Below are positions 48,576 to 55,366 of a stretch of 55,366 nt of DNA, piece after piece (within the stretch, counting starts at the first letter, position 1; each line of letters begins with the position of its first letter). Made by a program: the position numbers and the translations under genes. The notes under the pieces were generated by a model that was not told the origin of the DNA, did not search any database, and was given only the letters and a program-made list of their open reading frames with translations. Source of the DNA: Nitrobacter sp. 62-23 (lineage in GTDB: Bacteria > Pseudomonadota > Alphaproteobacteria > Rhizobiales > Xanthobacteraceae); contig NZ_MKSM01000141.1 of NCBI RefSeq assembly GCF_001897285.1, positions 1 through 55,366 of the forward strand, written 5' to 3'.

Positions 48576-48603
48576 AAGCCCGGACCCTGGTCCGGGCTTT
48601 TGC
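48576..48603 (+). terminator. Terminator after rpoZ
   Basis: AAGCCCGGACC and GGTCCGGGCTT form an 11-bp perfect stem with a very short loop, followed by TTGCG. About 25 bases after the rpoZ stop. Confidence 0.85.
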
Positions 48604-48824
48604 GTTCAGGGGCGGCTTCAAGGGCAGAAAGAGTGCTCGCGTGAGCGGCGGCGGGTGGTCCGGCCGGGACCTTCTACTCTGATAACCAAAATCTCGTGCG
48701 GCAAAAGTTCGAGTTCGACTTTCGGCCGGGACAATCTAGGATAGATGCCGGAGGGCGAGCGGACCGTTCCAGTACGATGAAGACATTGAGTTCGATGACG
48801 AGTTGGCCTCGCAGAAAGGGGCAG

Positions 48825-51080
48825 ATGCAGACCGCGACTGATTCGGTCGAGGTGACGCCGACGCCGGTCGCCCCGGCCAGGCCGCCGCGCCCGCGGATGA
48901 TGCGCCAGTATGATCTGGTCGAGCGCGTTCGCTCCTACAACCCGGACACCGACGAGGATTTGCTGAATCGGGCCTATGTCTATGCCATGAAGGCTCACGG
49001 CGAGCAGACGCGGGCCTCGGGCGATCCCTATTTTTCCCATCCGCTCGAGGTCGCGGCCATCCTGACCGGTCTCAAGCTCGATGACGCCACCATCGTCGCG
49101 GCGCTGCTGCACGACACCATCGAGGATACCGAGGCAACCCGGGCCGAGATCGACAACATGTTCGGTCACGAGATCGGCGCGCTGGTCGAGGGCCTGACCA
49201 AGCTGAAACGGCTGGAACTGGTCTCGCGCGAGGCCAAGCAGGCCGAAAACCTGCGCAAGCTGCTGCTGGCGATCGCCGAAGACGTCCGCGTGCTGCTGAT
49301 CAAGCTCGCAGACCGGCTGCATAACATGCGCACGCTGGAATTCGTGCCGCCCGCGTCACGTCAGCGCATCGCCGAGGAGACCCTCGACATCTACGCGCCG
49401 CTGGCCGGCCGCATGGGCATGCAGGAGATGCGCGAGGAACTGGAGGATCTGGCGTTCCGCACGCTCGATCCGGAGGCCCACGCGGTGGTCGCCCAGCGAC
49501 TCGATGCGCTGGCCGAGCGGAACCGCAACCTGATCGGCGAGATCGAGAGCCAGCTTACGACCAGCCTTGCGAACAAGGGCATCACCGCGCGGGTGAGCGG
49601 ACGTCGCAAGCAGCCATTTTCGATCTGGACCAAGATGGAAAGAAAGTCGGTCGGCTTCGAGCAGCTCTCGGACATTTTCGGATTTCGCGTCGTGATGCCC
49701 GACGTCGAAGCCTGCTATCGCGCGCTCGGCGTGGTGCATACGACGTGGCCGGTCGTGCCCGGGCGCTTCAAGGACTATATTTCGACGCCGAAGCAGAACG
49801 ACTATCGCTCGATTCACACCACCGTGATCGGACCGGGCAACCAGCGCGTCGAATTGCAACTGCGCACCGCGCAGATGGACCGAATCGCCGAATTCGGCAT
49901 CGCCGCACATGCCTTTTACAAGGACAGGGCGGGTTCGCCGACCGAGTTGCTCAACCGCGAGTCCAATGCATTTGCGTGGCTGCGTCACACCATCGAGATG
50001 CTGTCGGAGAGCATCAATCCGGAAGAGTTTCTCGAGCACACCAAGCTGGAGCTGTTTCACGACCAGGTGTTCTGCTTCACGCCAAAGGGGAAGCTGATCG
50101 CGCTGCCGCGGCACGCCAATGTCATCGACTTTGCCTACGCCGTGCACACCGATGTCGGCAACAGCACGGTCGGTTGCAAGATCAACGGCAAGTTCGCGCC
50201 GTTGACGTCGCGCCTGCAGAACGGCGACGAGGTCGAAGTCCTGACCTCCGCCGCCCAGTCCGCGCCGCCCTCCGCCTGGGAATCGCTTGCCATCACAGGC
50301 AAGGCGCGGGCCGCGATCCGGCGCGCCACCCGTGCGGCTGTGCGCGGCCAGTATGTCAGCCTTGGCAGGCGGATCGTGGAGCGCCTGTTCATGCGCGCCA
50401 AGATCGAATACGCCGACGACAAGCTCACCGGCGCGTTGCCGCGACTGGCGCGCACGACGATCGACGATGTGATGGCTTCGGTCGGTCGCGGTGAAATGCG
50501 CGCCTCCGATGTCGCGCGCGCGATGTATCCGGACTACAAGGAAGAGCGGTCGGGCCGTTTCGGCGTGAAGAAGAGCCTGGCGGAGAAGCTGAAATTGAAG
50601 TCGCCGCCGGATCCTGCCCGCAGCCCGCTGGCGATTCCGATCGGCGGCATCCATTCGAACCTGCCGGTCAAGTTCGCGCCCAACGGCGGCGCGGTGCCCG
50701 GCGATCGTATCGTCGGCATCGTCACGCCGGGCGAGGGCATCACGATCTATCCGATCCAGTCGCCGGCGCTGACGGATTTCGAGGAAGAGCCCGAGCGCTG
50801 GCTCGACGTTCGCTGGGACGTCGACGACACCACGCTGCAACGGTTTCCGGCGCGCATCGTGGTGGATAGCCTCAACGAGCCCGGCAGCCTCGCGCAGGTC
50901 GCCACCGTGATCGCGGAGCACGACGGCAACATCGACAATATTAGCATGAGCAGGCGCTCGGATGACTTCACCGAAATGACCATCGATCTCGAGGTTTACG
51001 ACCTCAAGCATCTCAGCGCCATTCTCGCCCAGTTGCGCGCCAAGGATGTCGTGGCGCGCGTCGAGCGGGTCAATGGTTAA
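48825..51080 (+). CDS. rsh: Bifunctional (p)ppGpp synthetase/hydrolase (RelA/SpoT homologue)
   Basis: Makes and degrades the stringent-response alarmone; 751 aa. The hydrolase domain is intact (YFSHPLEVAAIL, LLHDTIEDTEAT, ADRLHNMRTL), so it is bifunctional. The synthetase part shows SIWTKMERKSVGFEQLSDIFGF read as SIWTKMERK and DIFGFRVVM, PKQNDYRSIHTTVIGP, and VELQLRTAQMDRIAEFGIAAH. Then come the TGS domain (VFCFTPKGKLIALPRHANVI) and a C-terminal ACT domain. ATG 48825 with AAGGGG close upstream was chosen; MMRQY at 48897 is a conserved alternative. The first 24 residues are non-conserved. Confidence 0.95.
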   Translation: MQTATDSVEVTPTPVAPARPPRPRMMRQYDLVERVRSYNPDTDEDLLNRAYVYAMKAHGEQTRASGDPYFSHPLEVAAILTGLKLDDATIVAALLHDTIEDTEATRAEIDNMFGHEIGALVEGLTKLKRLELVSREAKQAENLRKLLLAIAEDVRVLLIKLADRLHNMRTLEFVPPASRQRIAEETLDIYAPLAGRMGMQEMREELEDLAFRTLDPEAHAVVAQRLDALAERNRNLIGEIESQLTTSLANKGITARVSGRRKQPFSIWTKMERKSVGFEQLSDIFGFRVVMPDVEACYRALGVVHTTWPVVPGRFKDYISTPKQNDYRSIHTTVIGPGNQRVELQLRTAQMDRIAEFGIAAHAFYKDRAGSPTELLNRESNAFAWLRHTIEMLSESINPEEFLEHTKLELFHDQVFCFTPKGKLIALPRHANVIDFAYAVHTDVGNSTVGCKINGKFAPLTSRLQNGDEVEVLTSAAQSAPPSAWESLAITGKARAAIRRATRAAVRGQYVSLGRRIVERLFMRAKIEYADDKLTGALPRLARTTIDDVMASVGRGEMRASDVARAMYPDYKEERSGRFGVKKSLAEKLKLKSPPDPARSPLAIPIGGIHSNLPVKFAPNGGAVPGDRIVGIVTPGEGITIYPIQSPALTDFEEEPERWLDVRWDVDDTTLQRFPARIVVDSLNEPGSLAQVATVIAEHDGNIDNISMSRRSDDFTEMTIDLEVYDLKHLSAILAQLRAKDVVARVERVNG

Positions 51081-51120
51081 GCAAATGCGCCTCAATCGCG
51101 ACGGATCTGTGCGTGCAAAC

Positions 51121-51240
51121 CTTTCCTCTCCCTGCCGGGAAGAGGTCGGCTGCGCAGCAGCCGGGTGAGGAGGCACCGTCTGCCGATCATCCTTAGTGGC
51201 CCTTCACCCAACTCTCTTTCCGAAAAGGAGAGGGAGTGCG
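51121..51240. repeat. Interspersed palindromic repeat between rsh and pdxJ
   Basis: CCTCTCCCTGCCGGGAAGAGG, GGCTGCGCAGCAGCC and, 60 bases on, CTCTCTTTCCGAAAAGGAGAGG form nested palindromes. This is the same type as those inserted in nrdJ and uvrA. Confidence 0.7.
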
Positions 51241-51280
51241 TTTTCGCTATTCAATCTGCTGAGCTAGATAAGAGGGACTG

Positions 51281-52054
51281 ATGCCCCATTCTTTTCCCGC
51301 GATTCGTCTCGGACTCAATGTCGATCACGTCGCCACCCTGCGCAACGCGCGGGGCAGCACGCGGCCGGATCCGGTCCGCATCGCGCTCGCGGCGATCGAG
51401 GCGGGCGTCGACGGCATTACCGCGCATCTGCGGGAGGATCGCCGTCACATTCGCGACGTCGACATGGCGCGGCTGAAGGCCGAAATTTCGAAACCGCTGA
51501 ATTTCGAAATGGCCGCGACGGCCGAGATGCAACGAATTGCGCTGGCCACCAAGCCGCATGCGGTCTGTCTCGTGCCGGAGCGCCGCGAGGAACTGACCAC
51601 GGAAGGCGGGCTCGATCTGGTCAGCCAACGCAACGCGCTGGCGCCGTTCATCGCGAAATTCAACGATGCCGGCATCCAGGTGTCGCTGTTCATTTCCGCC
51701 GATCCGCAACAGATCGAGATGGCGGCGCAATTGCGTGCGCCGGCCATCGAGATTCATACTGGCGGCTGGTGCGACGCTGTTGTCGACGGTCACAAGGAGA
51801 AGGCGGGTGCCGAATGGCGCCGCATCGTCGAAGGGGCCGCCATGGCCAAGGCGGCTGGTCTTGAGGTTCACGCCGGGCACGGTCTCGATTATGCCACGGC
51901 GGAGACGATCGCGGCGCTGTCGGAGATCGTCGAACTGAACATCGGCTACTTCATGATGGGAGAGGCGCTGCTCGTCGGGGTTGCGGAGACAGTACGCATG
52001 ATGCGCGCGGCCATGGATCGCGGCCGCGCCAGGCTGAAGGCGTCTCCCGCATGA
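51281..52054 (+). CDS. pdxJ: Pyridoxine 5'-phosphate synthase
   Basis: Joins 1-deoxyxylulose 5-phosphate and 3-amino-2-oxopropyl phosphate in vitamin B6 synthesis; 257 aa, normal length. Conserved parts are [75 protein letters not shown] and [15 protein letters not shown], covering the phosphate sites and the catalytic Glu and His. GAGGG lies upstream of the ATG. The stop overlaps the acpS start as ATGA. Confidence 0.97.
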   Translation: MPHSFPAIRLGLNVDHVATLRNARGSTRPDPVRIALAAIEAGVDGITAHLREDRRHIRDVDMARLKAEISKPLNFEMAATAEMQRIALATKPHAVCLVPERREELTTEGGLDLVSQRNALAPFIAKFNDAGIQVSLFISADPQQIEMAAQLRAPAIEIHTGGWCDAVVDGHKEKAGAEWRRIVEGAAMAKAAGLEVHAGHGLDYATAETIAALSEIVELNIGYFMMGEALLVGVAETVRMMRAAMDRGRARLKASPA

Positions 52055-52470
52055 TCATCGGCATCGGCTCCGACCTGGTCGATATCCGCCGGGTGGCGAA
52101 GGTTATCGAGCGGCATGGCGACCGGTTTCTCAACCGGGTTTTCACGGATGCCGAGCGGGCGAAGGCCGAGCGCCGCGCCAACAATGAAAAATTGGTGGTG
52201 GCGACCTACGCAAAACGGTTCGCAGCGAAGGAGGCCTGTTCCAAGGCGCTCGGGACCGGAATCCGGCGCGGTGTATGGTGGCGGGACATGGGGGTCGTCA
52301 ATCTGCCGGCAGGTCGGCCCACCATGACGCTCACGGGCGGGGCGCTGAGACAGTTGCAGATCCTGACGCCCGAAGGCTTTGAAGCGCGGATCGACGTCAG
52401 TCTCACCGACGATTGGCCTGTGGCGCAGGCCTTCGTCATAATTTCGGCCGTCGCGCCGGGCAAATCTTGA
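52051..52470 (+). CDS. acpS: Holo-[acyl-carrier-protein] synthase
   Basis: Transfers the phosphopantetheine arm from CoA to acyl carrier protein; 139 aa. Signatures are [20 protein letters not shown] with the metal aspartate, [12 protein letters not shown], and [17 protein letters not shown] with the catalytic glutamate. Translation is coupled to pdxJ by the 4-base overlap. The partner genes lepB, rnc and era follow after a 413-base gap. Confidence 0.96.
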   Translation: MIIGIGSDLVDIRRVAKVIERHGDRFLNRVFTDAERAKAERRANNEKLVVATYAKRFAAKEACSKALGTGIRRGVWWRDMGVVNLPAGRPTMTLTGGALRQLQILTPEGFEARIDVSLTDDWPVAQAFVIISAVAPGKS

Positions 52471-52883
52471 TTCTCGGTTTTCGATCCTGCGGCGCGTTCG
52501 AGCTAAAAATCACGTTATTATCAATATGTTAACCGATTCTCGCGGCGCGGTCGATTGCGCAGCTTTAAACAACGGTCTAAAACGCCGCAGGTGCTTCGAC
52601 CTGGTGTGGCACTTCGGCGGGTCGACTTCCGAACCTCAAACCACACCGGAAATCATAAAAGTTGCTAATGTTCCTTATGATTCCAAAGATCGCATCGAGG
52701 GTGCTGCAAGGAACATGCGAGCTGCAGGATCAGAACGCTAGGTGAATTCAGTACGAATCGTGGCGGGGGTGCGCGCGGATTCGCCCAGACAACAGATTGA
52801 CAGCGTTTTGTGCGGAACGGACACGCTTCGCCTTGGACGCTTTTGCCGCCGCTTCAGGCGGCAGTGACGGACATAGGGAAGCG
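52471..52883. other. Intergenic region upstream of lepB
   Basis: About 410 bases, AT-richer than the neighbours around 52500-52700. It probably carries the promoter of the lepB-rnc-era operon. No gene supported. Confidence 0.4.
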
Positions 52884-53642
52884 ATGAGCGTGACATCCGG
52901 AACCAAGACTGAAAGCGGCGTCGGCGAGACCGTCCGTGTCGTTATCCATGCTCTCATCATCGCGCTGGTAATCCGGACTTTTCTGTTCCAGCCGTTCAAT
53001 ATTCCCTCGGGATCGATGAAGGCGACGCTGCTGGTCGGCGATTACCTGTTCGTTTCGAAGTACTCATATGGCTACAGTCGCTTTTCCATTCCGTTCTCGC
53101 CGCCGCTGTTTTCCGGGCGCATCTTCGGCTCCGAACCGAACCGGGGCGATGTCGTGGTGTTTCGTCTGCCGAAGGACAATTCGACCGACTATATCAAGCG
53201 TGTCATCGGGTTGCCGGGCGACCGCATCCAGATGAAGGAGGGGCTGCTCTATATCAATGACGCGCCCGTGCAGCGCGAGCGGCTGCCCGATTTCGTCGGC
53301 GAGGATCCATGCGGCTCCGACGCGACCGCGCGGGTCAAGCAATGGCAGGAAACGCTGCCGAACGGGATCACCTACAAGACGCTCGATTGCGTCGACAACG
53401 GCTTCTACGACAATACCAATGTCTACACCGTGCCGCCCGGCCATTTCTTCATGATGGGCGACAACCGCGACAATTCCACCGACAGCCGCGTGCTCTCCGC
53501 TGTCGGCTATGTGCCGTTTGAGAACCTGGTCGGACGGGCGCAGATGATCTTCTTCTCGATCGAGGAGGGCGAGCACGCCTGGCAAATCTGGCGCTGGCCC
53601 ACCGCAGTACGGTGGAATCGCATCTTCTCCATCGTGCGATGA
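52884..53642 (+). CDS. lepB: Signal peptidase I
   Basis: An inner-membrane serine protease that removes signal peptides; 252 aa. One membrane anchor (VVIHALIIALVIRTFLFQPF), then the catalytic serine in FNIPSGSMKATLLVGD and the general-base lysine in STDYIKRVIGLPGDRI. The closing box GHFFMMGDNRDNSTDSR is typical. ATG 52884 with AGGGAA close upstream was preferred; the frame extends further up without conservation. The stop overlaps rnc. Confidence 0.95.
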   Translation: MSVTSGTKTESGVGETVRVVIHALIIALVIRTFLFQPFNIPSGSMKATLLVGDYLFVSKYSYGYSRFSIPFSPPLFSGRIFGSEPNRGDVVVFRLPKDNSTDYIKRVIGLPGDRIQMKEGLLYINDAPVQRERLPDFVGEDPCGSDATARVKQWQETLPNGITYKTLDCVDNGFYDNTNVYTVPPGHFFMMGDNRDNSTDSRVLSAVGYVPFENLVGRAQMIFFSIEEGEHAWQIWRWPTAVRWNRIFSIVR

Positions 53643-54439
53643 TCGACGAATCGGCTGACATCAAGCCAGTGCCGAGTTCCGACGACGTAACCGTGCCGTC
53701 CGGCACGGAGGCGGCGGCGCCTGCGCCGAAGAAGAAGCGGGCGCGAACCAGCACCAAGGCGGTCATGGCCGCGATCGAGCAGCGGCTGGGTCACAAGTTC
53801 GCTGATATTTCGCTGCTGGCCACGGCCTTCACCCATGTCTCGGCGCTGAAATCCTCGCGCGGGCGCGCCGACAGTTATCAGCGTCTCGAATTCCTCGGCG
53901 ATCACGTGCTCGGCCTGGTGGTCTCCGACATGCTCTATCGCGCCTTTCCCAAGGCGGACGAGGGCGAGTTGTCGAAGCGGCTTGCCGATCTCGTGCGCAA
54001 GGAGACCTGCATCGACGTCGCCAAGTCGCTCGATCTGCTCGAGGGCATCAAGCTCGGCGCGGTCGGCGCCGGCGCGGGCGCGCGGTTGCGCCGGTCCGTG
54101 CTCGGCGATATCTGCGAGGCGGTGATCGGCGCGGTCTATCTCGACGGCGGCTATGCGGCCGCGGCGGCCTTCGTCGAGCGCAACTGGATCGAGCGGATGC
54201 GCAAGCCGGTGCGGCCGCTGCGGGATCCGAAGACCGTGCTGCAGGAGTGGGCGCAGGGCCAGGGACTCCCGACTCCGGTTTACCGCGAGGTGGAGCGTAC
54301 CGGGCCGCATCACGATCCGCGCTTCCGCGTCGCGGTGGAGTTGCCGGGGCTGGAAGCTTCCGAGGGCGTCGGCGGCAGCAAGCGCGCGGCGGAAAAGGCA
54401 GCGGCATCGGCGATGATCGCCCGTGAAGGTGTCAAGTGA
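53639..54439 (+). CDS. rnc: Ribonuclease III
   Basis: A double-stranded-RNA endonuclease that matures rRNA and degrades structured RNAs; 266 aa. A Pro/Ala/Lys-rich leader of about 38 residues precedes the RNase III domain with QRLEFLGDHVLGLVVSDML and LGDICEAVIGAVYLDGGY (metal-binding Asp and Glu residues). A C-terminal dsRNA-binding domain includes LQEWAQGQGLPTPVYREVE and GGSKRAAEKAAASAMI. The start overlaps the lepB stop as ATGA, and the stop overlaps era. Confidence 0.95.
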   Translation: MIDESADIKPVPSSDDVTVPSGTEAAAPAPKKKRARTSTKAVMAAIEQRLGHKFADISLLATAFTHVSALKSSRGRADSYQRLEFLGDHVLGLVVSDMLYRAFPKADEGELSKRLADLVRKETCIDVAKSLDLLEGIKLGAVGAGAGARLRRSVLGDICEAVIGAVYLDGGYAAAAAFVERNWIERMRKPVRPLRDPKTVLQEWAQGQGLPTPVYREVERTGPHHDPRFRVAVELPGLEASEGVGGSKRAAEKAAASAMIAREGVK

Positions 54440-55347
54440 GCGAGGCCGGCGCTACGACCCGGTGCGGTTTCGTCGCGTTGATCGGGGCGCCCAACGTCGG
54501 CAAGTCCACCCTGGTCAATGCGCTGGTCGGCTCGAAAGTCACGATCGTCTCGCGCAAGGTGCAGACCACCCGCGCGCTCATCCGCGGCATCGTCGTCGAG
54601 AACAACGCCCAGATCGTTCTGGTCGATACGCCCGGCATCTTCACGCCGAAGCGACGGCTCGACCGCGCCATGGTCTCGACCGCCTGGAGCGGCGCCCACG
54701 ACGCCGATCTCGTCTGCGTGCTGCTCGATGCGCGCGCCGGGATCGATGACGAGGCCGATGCCATCCTGACGAGGCTCGCAAGTGTGGCGCATCCGAAAAT
54801 TCTCGTGCTGAACAAGATCGATCTCGTGCCCCGCGACAAGCTGCTGGCGCTGGCAAGCGCGGCCAACGCGCGCCTTGCCTTCGAGGATACGTTCATGATC
54901 TCCGCGATGTCCGGCGACGGCGTCGGCGATCTCCGCCGCGCGCTCGCAGCGCGCGTGCCGGAAGGACCGTTTCATTATCCCGAAGACCAGATGTCGGACG
55001 CGCCGTTGCGCCATCTCGCTGCCGAAATCACACGCGAGAAAATCTATCGTCATCTGCATCAGGAATTGCCGTATCAATCGACGGTCGAAACCGACACCTG
55101 GACCGAGCGCAGCGACAAATCGGTTCGCATCGAGCAGACCATCTTTGTCGAACGCGACAGCCAGCGTAAGATCGTGCTCGGCAAGGGCGGTGCGACCATC
55201 AAGGCGATCGGCGCGGACTCCCGCAAGGAGATCGCCGAGATTTTAGGTCAGCCTGTGCATCTGTTCCTGTTTGTGAAGGTGCGCGAGAACTGGGGTGACG
55301 ATCCGAACCGTTATCGCGAAATGGGACTGGAATTTCCAAAGTCGTAG
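54436..55347 (+). CDS. era: GTPase Era
   Basis: A 303-aa GTPase that checks 16S rRNA 3'-end maturation and small-subunit assembly. G1 is GAPNVGKSTLVNALVGSK, G3 is LVDTPGIFTP, G4 is LNKIDLV, and the KH domain has VLGKGGATIKAIGADSRKEI. The start is GTG 54436, overlapping the rnc stop (GTGA), so the two are translationally coupled. It ends 19 bases before the window edge. Confidence 0.96.
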   Translation: MSEAGATTRCGFVALIGAPNVGKSTLVNALVGSKVTIVSRKVQTTRALIRGIVVENNAQIVLVDTPGIFTPKRRLDRAMVSTAWSGAHDADLVCVLLDARAGIDDEADAILTRLASVAHPKILVLNKIDLVPRDKLLALASAANARLAFEDTFMISAMSGDGVGDLRRALAARVPEGPFHYPEDQMSDAPLRHLAAEITREKIYRHLHQELPYQSTVETDTWTERSDKSVRIEQTIFVERDSQRKIVLGKGGATIKAIGADSRKEIAEILGQPVHLFLFVKVRENWGDDPNRYREMGLEFPKS

Positions 55348-55366
55348 GGTGCCATGATCATCCCGA

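Noticed and set aside
55354..55366. ATG followed by four codons at the right edge
   Set aside because: Only 13 bases are visible, too little to call a gene after era.

Overview
The window looks like chromosomal DNA of an alphaproteobacterium of the Bradyrhizobium/Nitrobacter/Rhodopseudomonas/Afipia group (Nitrobacteraceae). This is inferred from the high G+C, the B12-dependent ribonucleotide reductase, the rhizobial-type porin, the DUF3551 and BA14K secreted proteins, the interspersed palindromic repeats, and the core order rpoZ-rsh-pdxJ-acpS-lepB-rnc-era. No species can be named from sequence reading alone.

Region 1 (1-16,000) is a fluoride-response island, with every gene on the minus strand. 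Four copies of the crcB-motif (fluoride) riboswitch aptamer lie at about 1705-1754, 3662-3708, 6354-6403 and 15429-15476. They precede four transcription units: (a) an unrecognised 181-aa protein plus family I inorganic pyrophosphatase; (b) a short MutS-like ATPase; (c) an enolase fused to two universal-stress-protein domains; (d) a nine-gene unit running through a six-subunit membrane complex (HyfC-E-F-G-HI-B-like), then the fluoride channel CrcB/Fluc, a DUF190 protein and a MerR-like DNA-binding protein. Enolase and pyrophosphatase are the classic fluoride-sensitive enzymes, so the island appears to combine fluoride export, replacement of poisoned enzymes, and a bioenergetic complex. The complex resembles formate hydrogenlyase/hydrogenase-4, but its large subunit has lost all four nickel-ligating cysteines. 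It is therefore better read as an energy-converting-hydrogenase-related (Ehr-type) ion pump of unknown substrate, and it is the most interesting object in the window. A formate/nitrite-type channel runs off the left edge, and a decayed cyclopropane-fatty-acid synthase tail lies inside the island.

Region 2 (16,300-33,200) is core genome: nrdJ, a BA14K protein, uvrA, an outer-membrane barrel, ssb, a TrmA/RlmCD-type RNA methyltransferase, and the divergent oxyR/katG pair with a palindrome just upstream of oxyR. Both nrdJ and uvrA carry an interspersed repeat inserted in frame in a linker.

Region 3 (33,200-38,200) is a small accessory stretch ending at a tRNA-Ser(GCU): bolA, several small or hypothetical genes, and an intact 850-bp IS5-family element. 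The element has split a 72-codon gene at a CTAG target; removing it restores the frame exactly.

Region 4 (38,200-55,366) is core genome: a porin, a DUF3551 protein, a soluble lytic transglycosylase, dapA, mscL, smpB, a PilZ protein, a type-5-like uracil-DNA glycosylase, a NYN-domain protein, rpoZ, rsh, pdxJ, acpS, lepB, rnc and era. The last five are tightly packed, several with stop/start overlaps.
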